In this document: in pieces, positions 54,801-62,845 of the stretch | How the letters are laid out: every line of letters starts with the position of its first letter | Numbering within the stretch: the first letter of the stretch is position 1 | From: Plasmodiophora brassicae | Taxonomy: Eukaryota > Endomyxa: Phytomyxea > Phytomyxea > Plasmodiophorida | DNA length: 64,000 nt | Direction of reading: 5' to 3' | Assembly: GCA_036867785.1 (NCBI GenBank) | Contig: CP145419.1 | Location: forward strand, 496,001-560,000 | Translations under genes and position numbers: made by a program | Notes under the pieces: generated by a model | The model's database searches: none | Told to the model about the DNA's origin: nothing | The model's input: the letters and a program-made list of their open reading frames with translations, nothing else

Positions 54801-54963
54801 GGTAACTGTTAATTCCATCAACCCGGATCTCCTGCCACGCGCGTCGACATGCTCGAAGACCCTGGAAGTTCCATTACCATGCGCCACCGACGCTGATTTG
54901 CTTGAAAGCCGCCTTCTCCTGGTACTCGAGCATTTCAGACCCGGCCACTACCACAACGTGTAA
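51805..54963 (+). CDS. Signal peptide - saposin-like - saposin-like - HECT ubiquitin ligase fusion
   Basis: Six exons (51805-52130, 52189-52670, 52731-52843, 52886-53081, 53136-54373, 54439-54963) sum exactly to 959 residues. N-terminus MRPLCFAAIAALAVVGALGA is a signal peptide. Saposin-like region 1 starts at Cys148 (LCEPCVKFAADI) and reaches FAQCVQRKLC; region 2 starts at Cys394 (HCQACLGMLEEGTPVHCPVY) and continues DSVCNTLVRY...ICKAVWKGLY. The last ~400 residues form a divergent HECT domain: FKIDIEGDAAVDEGG (N-lobe start), IQVGMLLGLSYRSF, EIVAEYAKEVSKELL, WAFKALRRAFRSVLPDDMLY, LLWFVTGSPRLQ, and the catalytic LLPRASTCSKTLEVPLP with Cys923, 36 residues from the end as in true HECT ligases. Topology is puzzling, since HECT chemistry is cytosolic and saposins are lumenal; no obvious TM helix separates them. 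Confidence 0.8.
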
Positions 54964-55068
54964 CCGCGCCCTGGGATTACTCATCGTCCAATACAGCCAT
55001 GTGATTGCCCTGCAGATCGTGACACAAACAAAGGTGCTCAGGAACGACTGGGTTTTATCGATGTGCGG

Positions 55069-55479
55069 TCACTCGATGGTAATGTAGTCCGAGCTCTTGG
55101 TCTCGTCCTGCTTAGGAATGTTCACCAGGAGCAGGCCGTTCTCATGTTTGGCAGTGACCTTGTCCGCATTGATGTTCTTCGGAAGACGGATCGAACGCGA
55201 CGTCTGCCCGTAGGTGCGTTCAGAAAAGTGGACGTGCTCCTTCTCCTCCACTCTCTCTTCCTGACGTTCCGCGGACACGGTCAGGACGCCGTTCTCGATT
55301 TTCAGCTTGATGTCATCCTTGGACGACCCGGGCGTTTCGACCGTCAACGCATACGCATTGTCGGTCTCCTTGAACTCCATCTTGAGCACCGGGGCCTGTA
55401 CCGTCTCGCGCTGCCGCGACACCAGGCGGCGCTCGAGCGGTGTCGGCTCGAAGAACGACTCCCACAGCTGCAGGGACAT
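55069..55479 (-). CDS. Small heat-shock protein (alpha-crystallin/Hsp20)
   Basis: 136 residues, no intron. The alpha-crystallin domain covers ~28-125: APVLKMEFKETDNAYALTVE, PGSSKDDIKLKIENGVLTVS, HFSERTYGQTSRSIRLPKNI, KVTAKHENGLLLVNIPKQ. The A-x-x-x-N-G-(V/L)-L signature is met by KHENGLLLVNIPK. ATP-independent holdase. It is a clear paralogue of the divergent plus-strand gene at 55733 (same MSLQL start), from which it is separated by a 253-bp shared promoter with heat-shock elements. Confidence 0.95.
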   Translation of the reverse strand: MSLQLWESFFEPTPLERRLVSRQRETVQAPVLKMEFKETDNAYALTVETPGSSKDDIKLKIENGVLTVSAERQEERVEEKEHVHFSERTYGQTSRSIRLPKNINADKVTAKHENGLLLVNIPKQDETKSSDYITIE

Positions 55480-55732
55480 GTGTTGATGCTGCTCACTTGA
55501 TCTGACAATCACTCGACGATTTCCTGAATGACCTGCCGCTGCGATGAGCGAGCCGCACAAAAAGGCATGCATGAATCGCAAGAACATTCCTGACCGCGTG
55601 AGTCCGTACATGCGTAGGAATGTTCCAACCGAAGAACGTGTGCGACCGGCGTCACAGTCCGCCTCATCATTCATCAAATACGTGGCGCGCATTTTCGGGT
55701 AGTTGAGCGAAGCTCGAAAGGAGACAGACGAC
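55480..55732. promoter_or_regulatory. Bidirectional promoter with heat-shock elements
   Basis: The 253 bp between the two Hsp20 start codons contain three inverted GAA/TTC pairs, the building block of heat-shock-factor sites: TTCctGAA at 55521-55528, GAAcaTTC at 55582-55589, and GAAtgTTC at 55618-55625 followed six bases later by GAA at 55631-55633. The last makes a near three-unit HSE with one spacing larger than the ideal two. HSF control of both genes is inference from these motifs. Confidence 0.75.
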
Positions 55733-56196
55733 ATGTCGTTGCAGCTGTTCGAGTTCCTGCAGCCGGGCGACGTTGAGCGACGCCTGCACCAGCGTGAACT
55801 GGCGGCACCCGTGCTGAACATGGAGCTGAAGGAGACGGATGATGTGTACTCGCTGGTTGTCGATGCACCCGGCGTCCCGAAAGAAGACATTAAGCTGAAC
55901 TTTGAGAACGGCGTGCTTTCGGTGTCCGTCGAGCACAAGGAGGAGCACGTTCAACGCGACGAGAAGGTACGCACAGGGGGGGGGGGCCTTGAAATCCACC
56001 GTTAGACACTCAGCTGACTCGCACGGCATCGCAGGTCCACTTCACCGAGCGTTCCTACGGCCATTCGTCGCGTGCGATCCGCCTGCCGAAGAGCATCGCG
56101 GCGGACAAGATCACTGCCAAGCACGCGAACGGTGTCCTGACAGTCACCGTCCCGAAGCAGGACCAGTCCCGCACGAAATACATCCAGATCCAGTAG
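55733..56196 (+). CDS. Small heat-shock protein (alpha-crystallin/Hsp20), intron-containing
   Basis: Exons 55733-55966 and 56035-56196 give 131 residues. Alpha-crystallin domain: APVLNMELKETDDVYSLVVD, APGVPKEDIKLNFENGVLSV, HFTERSYGHSSRAIRLPKSI, AKHANGVLTVTVPKQDQSRT. Start MSLQLFEFLQPGDVERRLHQ parallels the minus-strand paralogue (MSLQLWESFFEPTPLERRLV), so the pair arose by an inverted duplication. The 68-nt intron carries an 11-base G run and splits the domain at DEK|VHF; the partner gene lacks it, showing intron gain or loss after duplication. Heat-shock genes often lose introns because splicing stops under stress, which makes the retained intron notable. Confidence 0.94.
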
Positions 56197-56375
56197 GTGA
56201 ATACAAATTCTCCGGCACGCCGCATTCATTTCGGATGGCGTCCTGTTGTCGAACCCGGCCGGGTGGCGTCGCGGTCTGACGACGGGTGTCGCCCGCCAAC
56301 AGCTGCAAGTCGCTCGAAATTTTGGCCATTGCTGAAATTGGGCTGCAGTGTGCGCTGCGGCAGTCGACGACGGCG

Positions 56376-57752
56376 ATGTCGGGTCGGCGTCGGATCACGC
56401 AGGCGACGTTCGACGAGGTGGTTGCCGAGAACGTGGAGGACCTGGGCATGGGCCGCGACGAGGCGATCGCGGACGCGCGGGCGCAGTTCGAGGCGCAGGG
56501 CGTCGACCTGTCCAATATCGTCGACGACTGCGACGGCCCCGGTCGGCGCGTCCTCGCGCTGGTACATCGGTTGAATGCTGCGCTGGACGAGTCCAGTGAA
56601 TCGGAGATGGGCGCCGTTCTCGAATCGTTGAAGGCGGAGTGCACGGACCCGGTCGCGTTCGATCTCGCCGCTGGAGAAGGCCTTGTCGGCGCCGCAGCGG
56701 CCATCGCTCAACGATTCAAGAACAACGCTGATCTAGTGGCCACGTCGCTGTCCATCCTCAAGATGCTGATGTCGTCAGCGAACGCCAAGGCCATGCTACC
56801 CGAGCAAGGCGCCAAAGCGCTGATGGAATGTATCAGCGGGAATGTTGACGACATCGATGTTCAGCGTCTTGGATTGACGCTGGTGGGCACAACGATGGCT
56901 GGGCATGAACCACACAAGATCGCGTTCCACGATGCGGGTTTGACGCCGCACCTTCGTATCGCTCTCGAGCGTCACCAGGGCGATCCCGCTGCCTTCAGCG
57001 CTGCTTGTCGCGCGATACAACGCTACGTATCGGATGACGATAGGCGTCCTGGGGTCCATCCGCACACCTTCGGGCGTGCTCGGGAGCTGGCAGAAGGCGA
57101 CCATGCCGTCCTACCGATACTGTTCGTCGCTTTGCGCGAGCAGCTGAATCGCCCAGAACAGGTGGCGACGATCTGCGCAACGATGAAGACGCTGGCGGTG
57201 ACTGACGCCATCTGCGGGGCTCTTTCAGAACAAGTTCTCGATCTGCTGGTCCAGGCCATGAACATGTACCCGCAAGACGAACGCATCGCACGCCATGCCT
57301 TTGCCATGATTAAGCTTTTGTCGCGGAACGACTCGGTCAAGGTTGAGATCTGTAACAGCGCCTGTTTGGCTTCATTGTTAACGTTGATGGGCGTTCACGG
57401 CTCCAACGACAAAGTCGCCGTCCAGGGTCTGGGCGTCCTGCACTCCATATCGCTGCGCCAGCCCGATCTATGCCTGAAGTTGGCCGATTCGGGCGTTATC
57501 CAGCTAGTGACATCGGCAATGCGGCGACATGCCGGCAACGTTGCTGTCCAACGATCCGCAATCGGCACGCTTCGAAACCTGGTCAGTAATCACCGAACAA
57601 AGTCGCTGATCCCCCTCATCCTCGATGACGACGCCGAATCGCTTATCCGCCGTGCGCATGCATCGCACGAAAAGTGTCGGGACGTCGCGTTCGCTGCTCT
57701 ACGGGACCTCGGCTTGCCCTATGAAGCCTTCTGGGAAGGGTCCGATAAATAG
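56376..57752 (+). CDS. ARMC6: Armadillo-repeat protein ARMC6
   Basis: 458 residues, no introns. The N-terminus MSGRRRITQATFDEVVAENV and FEAQGVDLSNIVDDC match the ARMC6 family, whose members start with 'RIxQETFDxxVxENxEEF' and 'QFxxQGVDLSNI'. Armadillo repeats fill the rest (KALMECISGNVDDIDVQRLG, AVLPILFVALREQLNRPEQV, ASLLTLMGVHGSNDKVAVQG, SLIRRAHASHEKCRDVAFAA). Molecular function of ARMC6 is poorly known. The frame is open upstream to 56286 but the ATG at 56376 aligns with the family start. Confidence 0.92.
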   Translation: MSGRRRITQATFDEVVAENVEDLGMGRDEAIADARAQFEAQGVDLSNIVDDCDGPGRRVLALVHRLNAALDESSESEMGAVLESLKAECTDPVAFDLAAGEGLVGAAAAIAQRFKNNADLVATSLSILKMLMSSANAKAMLPEQGAKALMECISGNVDDIDVQRLGLTLVGTTMAGHEPHKIAFHDAGLTPHLRIALERHQGDPAAFSAACRAIQRYVSDDDRRPGVHPHTFGRARELAEGDHAVLPILFVALREQLNRPEQVATICATMKTLAVTDAICGALSEQVLDLLVQAMNMYPQDERIARHAFAMIKLLSRNDSVKVEICNSACLASLLTLMGVHGSNDKVAVQGLGVLHSISLRQPDLCLKLADSGVIQLVTSAMRRHAGNVAVQRSAIGTLRNLVSNHRTKSLIPLILDDDAESLIRRAHASHEKCRDVAFAALRDLGLPYEAFWEGSDK

Positions 57753-58000
57753 ACGTGACGCCCAGCATCGTTCTGCAGGCAGTTTCATGCCACGAAGCGC
57801 ACGCATCAGATGCTTGTTAGATGCCATCGACGTTTCATATGTTGTTATGGACGTCACTCGTACTGCACGTGGCAGGTTATCCGAGATGTGTTCCGTCGCC
57901 AGAAATAGAAATGCCCGAGGGTCACGAAAACACGCACTTTTCCAGGGAATTCGATTTCCAAACGCGAACTCACAGCCTGCGCGGTATCGCTGTACCGACA

Positions 58001-59695
58001 ATGATTTATGGAACGCCGACCTCCTGCTGCGGCATCATCTTGCTGTTATCCGTCGTTAGCACTACAGCGGGCGACGGTTCCGATCGGGACACGACCGACT
58101 GGGTGGCAGTGTCGACGCCGACCGAGTCGCGGTCGATCTCGCTGGGCCATGCTCCACCTCATGAGCGCTCGTCCTGGCAGCGTTTGACCGAGTCGAACAA
58201 GGACGAGGAAGAGATCACCACCGACGAGATGATGAAATCTCCAAAACTGTTCAGTCCCGTCGTCCGCCTGCTCACTGCGGTCGCCTGCGTCGAGGGACTG
58301 TACCGAGCGTTCGTCATGCCCATCTTCCCGATTCATCTGACGCAGCACGGCTACACACCGATGGAGATCGCCGTCCTGCTCTCCGTTTTCCCGTTCGCTG
58401 GGGTCATCACGTATGTTCCAGAATGTTGTCCTGGAACGAAGCGTACAAGCACTGACCACATTACGAACACGCAGGTCGATGCTACTGGCAAAGTTCATGA
58501 CATCGCTGCGGGCCCGACGCCGCGCTATTCAGATTTCCCTAATCACCCAGGCCACCCTCGCCGTACTCATCGGCGTCATCTTTCGCTCGAAAGCCGCATT
58601 GTTCATCGTGTATGCCATGCTTGGTAAGCGGCGTGACGCATGTTGACGATATTCTCTGACACGAGCAATTAGGCGTGATGACGCAGGTGAACATGAACGT
58701 GGCCCTGGCCATCATATCGCAGGTGTTCACCGGGGACGAAACCGTGAACGTTTGTGGGATCTACCGAGGCGCGATGGCCATTGGCATTCTCGTACGTGCT
58801 CGTCAATGTGTAAGGATACCCTGGCGTGATGGTTTGATTCTCCTAGTTGGGCCCGGGCCTGAGCGGGTTCATGTATGATCAAGGCGGGTTCGTTCTGCCC
58901 TTTGCTGTCCTGGGTGGGATTACATCTCTGGCCTGGCTGCTGTCCTTGATGCCGATAAAGCAGCTCCAGGACGAGATCGACAAACGTATCGAAGACGGTC
59001 CGGTTCCTAGCGGCCCGGTCGAGTGCCGCACGTTGGTCCAACGTGTTCTGTTCGCTCTGAACGTATTCATGGCCGAGTTTGCCATGTCCGGCTCGTACCC
59101 GACGCTGTCCCCGTTCCTGGAGCGGACCCTCGGCCTGTCGTCCTCTTACCAGGGGCTTCTGATCACCGGCAACGCCGCCGCGTTCCTAATTGGGGCAATA
59201 CTGTCCACGAAAGTGAATCGAAAGTTCGGCGCACGTGCGGTCAGCGTCGTTGGCATCGTGGCCCTCGCTATTCGTACGCTGATTGTGTCGCCGGTCCCCG
59301 ACTGGGTCCAGTCCCCGTACAACAGCCCGTTGCGCCTGGCCATGGCGATTGTCTCGATTGTTGTCCTCTGCGGATGCCAGGCGCCATGGGTCGTCGTCCA
59401 GCATCCGTACCTGAGCGACGCGTTCGGCATCATGAAGGATAACACCGCAGCAGATGAAAAACGAATGGGATACGTCGCCGCCGTCTTCTCAGGCATGATG
59501 GGCGCCGCTGACACAGTCGGACCAGTCACGGCTCAGGCCATCGTCGACCAAAGCGGCTTTTCGACGTTGTGTGTCGCATCGACTATACTCATGCTCGCAT
59601 GGGCGCTTATCGTCCTGCTCACATTCCCGAACCGTGTTCGAGATTCCATTCCCCCCAGACGCCAACAGGTTGATCAGGTGCCTCATGAAGCCTGA
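58001..59695 (+). CDS. Major facilitator superfamily transporter
   Basis: Exons 58001-58410, 58475-58623, 58673-58791 and 58847-59695 sum to 508 residues. A cytosolic N-terminal tail (~75 residues, acidic: SNKDEEEITTDEM) is followed by about 12 hydrophobic segments. TM1 has CVEGLYRAFVMPIFPIHLTQ; the loop 2-3 basic motif lies at LRARRRAIQISLITQ; TM4 VNMNVALAIISQVF; motif C-like VGPGLSGFMYDQGGFVLPFA becomes clear only after splicing (L|GPGLSG); the second half starts RVLFALNVFMAEFAMSGSYP with KVNRKFGARAVSVVGIVALA as the repeated loop motif. Substrate cannot be told; the drug:H+ antiporter and vesicular amine groups share the GPGLSG motif. Start codon uncertain: the frame is open from 57821. Confidence 0.85.
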
Positions 59696-59946
59696 TCGCG
59701 CTCAATCAGCGACCGCGTCGCAGACGGGCGAACCCGAAGCGCATCGTCCGTGTCCGTAATAATGTACCATAGGCTCAACGATCATCCGAAGCGGGTTGCA
59801 CGTGTGCCTTACGAAGCGTACCGATAGATTCGGCGAGATTCGACTCGCGGCTCATATTAGGGCACTATACATATACGACGCCACGGACTGCGTGGCGGGT
59901 TTGTCGTGTCCGGGTCCAGACGTTGCGTGGCCCGAGGTTGCTCACG

Positions 59947-60408
59947 ATGGCGCTGATCGTCGAGAAGGAGGACTTCCAGCACATTCTGCGTATCCTGAAC
60001 ACGAATGTGTCGGGACGCGACAAGATCATGTACGCCCTGACGAAGATCAAGGGTGTCGGTCGTCGTTTGTCGAACCTGGCCTGCAAGAAGGCCGAGATCG
60101 ACCTGAACAAGAGGGCTGGCGAGCTGACCGAGGAGGAAATCGACCAGATCCGTGCCGTCCTGGCCAACCCGACGCAGTTCGACGTCCCGACATGGTTCGT
60201 TAACCGTACGAAGGACCGTCTGACCGGCAAGGACATGCACCTTGTCTGCAACCACCTCGACGCCAAGCTTCGTGAGGATCTTGAGCGTCTGAAGAAGATC
60301 CGTGCCCACCGTGGGTACCGCCACTACTGGCGCCTTAAGGTTCGTGGCCAGCACACCAAGACCACCGGCCGTCGTGGTCGCACTGTTGGTGTCGCTGGCA
60401 AGAAATAG
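59947..60408 (+). CDS. RPS18: 40S ribosomal protein S18 (uS13)
   Basis: 153 residues, no intron; ATG 59947 ([20 protein letters not shown]). Conserved: [80 protein letters not shown]. Sits at the head of the small subunit near the intersubunit bridge. Codon use is strongly biased to C/G third positions, as expected of a highly expressed gene. It is tail-to-tail with RNF10, 143 bp apart. Confidence 0.98.
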   Translation: MALIVEKEDFQHILRILNTNVSGRDKIMYALTKIKGVGRRLSNLACKKAEIDLNKRAGELTEEEIDQIRAVLANPTQFDVPTWFVNRTKDRLTGKDMHLVCNHLDAKLREDLERLKKIRAHRGYRHYWRLKVRGQHTKTTGRRGRTVGVAGKK

Positions 60409-60551
60409 ACGACGTCTGCCTGTTGCCACATCTGACGATCGATCTTACCAGTATAAATTCCAATGGTTTCTCAATCCCCGCACAGTGTGCCGAACAATTC
60501 AACATACTTAGGTGTAGTAACAACGAGACAGGCGGCGAGCCCAGAACCGTA

Positions 60552-62237
60552 TCAGTTCCTGAATCCGCGAGAAGAAGCATTGGAGAACAGCGGGCGGAAC
60601 TTCTGCCTCTGTTTCGAGGACGGCGTGCGGGTAACCATTTGCGCATGGACGGCATCCCAGTTCGGTGGTGACAACGTCACCGGCACTGGTATCTGGTACT
60701 CTTCGTAACAAGCGACGTCGTCGACTCCGTCGTATTCTTCCAGCGACAATGCAGTCGGCTCCACAGGCGACGAGGGCAAACACGGTCCAAGTGTTGGGCT
60801 CCGGTTCGCCCATGCCGAATGAATAATGGGCGATCGACGGCTCACGCCCGTTGGCGTCGACATCAGCGACGGGAAACTTTCGTCGTCATCGACTTGTGGC
60901 ACAGGAGACGGACGCCGAGCCGGTATGTTGATTGGAGGTGATTGCAGCATCTCCTTTCGTCGCTGCAGCCGCATGTCTAACGCTTGGGCGCGCCGCTGCT
61001 CCTCGAGACGGGCCGCCTCACGCGCCGCCATCTCTTCCGAGAACGCGTCGACCGTCGTTTCGGAAAGTTCGTCGTTGATGTTCAGCTCAGCGATCACGAA
61101 CGTCGTCGACAGCGGGAGGTGACGAAGGAATCGGAACCGCTTGCGGATCTCCTCCGTTTGCGTGTACGATGTCATATGCAGGACGGTGCCCTGGATGTGG
61201 ATGGGAAAACGATCGGATGAGCCGAACTCATAGGTCAGGGCACGGAAGTTGATGCTGTGCAGGAACAAGGGCGACCCATCACTGGACTGGTAAAAGTAGT
61301 GTACGTCGGTACCCGCATCGGCCGCTGATGGATCGTTATCGATGGCGGTAATCGCCTCCAGGTTCATCGAATCGTCGCCCTGTCCAGGCGGCCACGACAT
61401 CGCCCTTTCACGAACCGATTCCAGGCTGGCGTGGATGGCCGCCCGCGTCATTGGACATTCATCGCAATTGTCCAGCGCCGCTTCCAGCTCGGCGACCTCC
61501 CGCTTGAGAACGTCGCCGATGCATCGCGATTTGAGCAGGCGCGTGAACACGCGTTCTTCCGACGAATCGACCGGACAAGGCCGGCCTCGCGGTCCATCGC
61601 GTTTCAATAGCGACATGCTCACAACGTCGCCCACAGCGACCGACCCGCTTACAACAAACTGGACCGAGCGCAGGTCGTCCGGTTTGGCAGGCGCGAAACA
61701 CAGCGGGCAACGAACGCTGCGGTCGACATATGTCTCGACGTGACGAAGAATGCAGGGAGCGCAGAAAACGTGCCCACAGCGAGTAACACGCGCGGCAACC
61801 GGAGGCGAGAAGCAAATGGGACAGTCGTCAATGGACCCACCCGACGCCGAACAGAGAACAACCTCGACATGCGTCCATGGGATCTCTTCCTCGTCCATCA
61901 GCGTCGTTGTGATCTCGACATCGTCGCGCACCACGAACCTGAACCGGGAATTGACGAAATTGTCAGGGTCGAACGGCGCGATCTGATGCGGCGGCGGCGA
62001 ATGCGACCAGGCGTCATCGGCGGCGTTCATCATCATCGCCGTCGAATACCGATGCGATTCCGTCAAGCGCACACTGGGCCGGGATCGATGCGCTCTCGCA
62101 TGGGTGAGCGCCCCGGGGCTGCCGTTGTAGGCGGGGGCCACCCGCTTGACGCCATGGTTGTTGTGGTTGGACGCGCGGACCCGATGACGCTGCTTGGCGA
62201 AGACCTTCAGGTTCCGTTCGCAGAGCGCAATGTCCAT
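60552..62237 (-). CDS. RNF10: RING finger protein 10 homologue
   Basis: RING E3 of the RNF10/Mag2 family, linked to ubiquitination of stalled 40S ribosomes (RPS2/RPS3) in yeast and animals. Conserved N-terminal FDPDNFVNSRFRFVV, then TTTLMDEEEIPWTHVEVVLC, C3HC4 RING CPICFSPPVAARVTRCGHVF...CPLCFAPAKPDDL, VAVGDVVSMSLLKRD, YFYQSSDGSPLFLHSINFRA, LTYEFGSSDRFPIHIQGTVL, RKRFRFLRHLPLSTTFVIAE, and a helical EAARLEEQRRAQ segment. 561 residues from ATG 62237; the ATG at 62036 (MMMNAADDAWS) would give 494 and is equally plausible because the region between has no family match. The minus-strand frame is open to 62966 but is compositionally odd (Pro/Gly/Arg) and probably non-coding. Confidence 0.92.
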   Translation of the reverse strand: MDIALCERNLKVFAKQRHRVRASNHNNHGVKRVAPAYNGSPGALTHARAHRSRPSVRLTESHRYSTAMMMNAADDAWSHSPPPHQIAPFDPDNFVNSRFRFVVRDDVEITTTLMDEEEIPWTHVEVVLCSASGGSIDDCPICFSPPVAARVTRCGHVFCAPCILRHVETYVDRSVRCPLCFAPAKPDDLRSVQFVVSGSVAVGDVVSMSLLKRDGPRGRPCPVDSSEERVFTRLLKSRCIGDVLKREVAELEAALDNCDECPMTRAAIHASLESVRERAMSWPPGQGDDSMNLEAITAIDNDPSAADAGTDVHYFYQSSDGSPLFLHSINFRALTYEFGSSDRFPIHIQGTVLHMTSYTQTEEIRKRFRFLRHLPLSTTFVIAELNINDELSETTVDAFSEEMAAREAARLEEQRRAQALDMRLQRRKEMLQSPPINIPARRPSPVPQVDDDESFPSLMSTPTGVSRRSPIIHSAWANRSPTLGPCLPSSPVEPTALSLEEYDGVDDVACYEEYQIPVPVTLSPPNWDAVHAQMVTRTPSSKQRQKFRPLFSNASSRGFRN

Positions 62238-62845
62238 CAACCGGCGTCCGCGCCCCCCCGCACACGCACACAGCAGACCGCACCCGGCGGCGACCGACGA
62301 ACCGCCTCGTCCCGCACCGGCACCGACTACAGAATGTCGCGGAAGAGCGACTTCAGGCGGCGCGGCCCCCGATCCGGTAACGTGGGCGCTGCGGTCACGC
62401 GGGTAGCTCCCAAAATGGGCGGGCGCGACGGTCGGGTGCCCGTTATGGGGCGGGGCGTGCCTGACGCGCGTTCCAGAACAATTCCCGCTGGCGGCAATGT
62501 GTGCGGAGGGCTGACACTGCAGGCGCCGAACGTGGCTCGGAAAGCCGAAGGGGGTTGGTGGTGGTGGTGGTGGTGGTGCCGGCCCTGGTCGTACGGGCAG
62601 GGAACTCTGCACGCACCCCTGGGCTGAGCAGAGGTCGGGTTTTAGCGCGCGCTGTGACGGGCAGTGCGGGAAAACGACTGCCCGCTGTGTGCTGCCTGCA
62701 TGGTCACCTGGGTCCAGAGCGCCAGCCGCGTGTCCCCGTGGCCCCTTCAGCGGATGCAATGTGCAGTCCAGGTTGTTGGCGCCAGGCAGGCAGGCAGGCG
62801 CGGGCGGGGCCGAAGTCCGTTGCGGCGGGCGGAGCGCGTTAATGG
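62238..62845. other. GC-rich divergent intergenic region with GGT microsatellite
   Basis: About 600 bp between the RNF10 and UVSSA starts. It contains a GGT run of about eight units at ~62553-62577 and tandem aggc/ggca runs near 62786-62804. No gene supported, although frames are open for compositional reasons. Confidence 0.6.
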
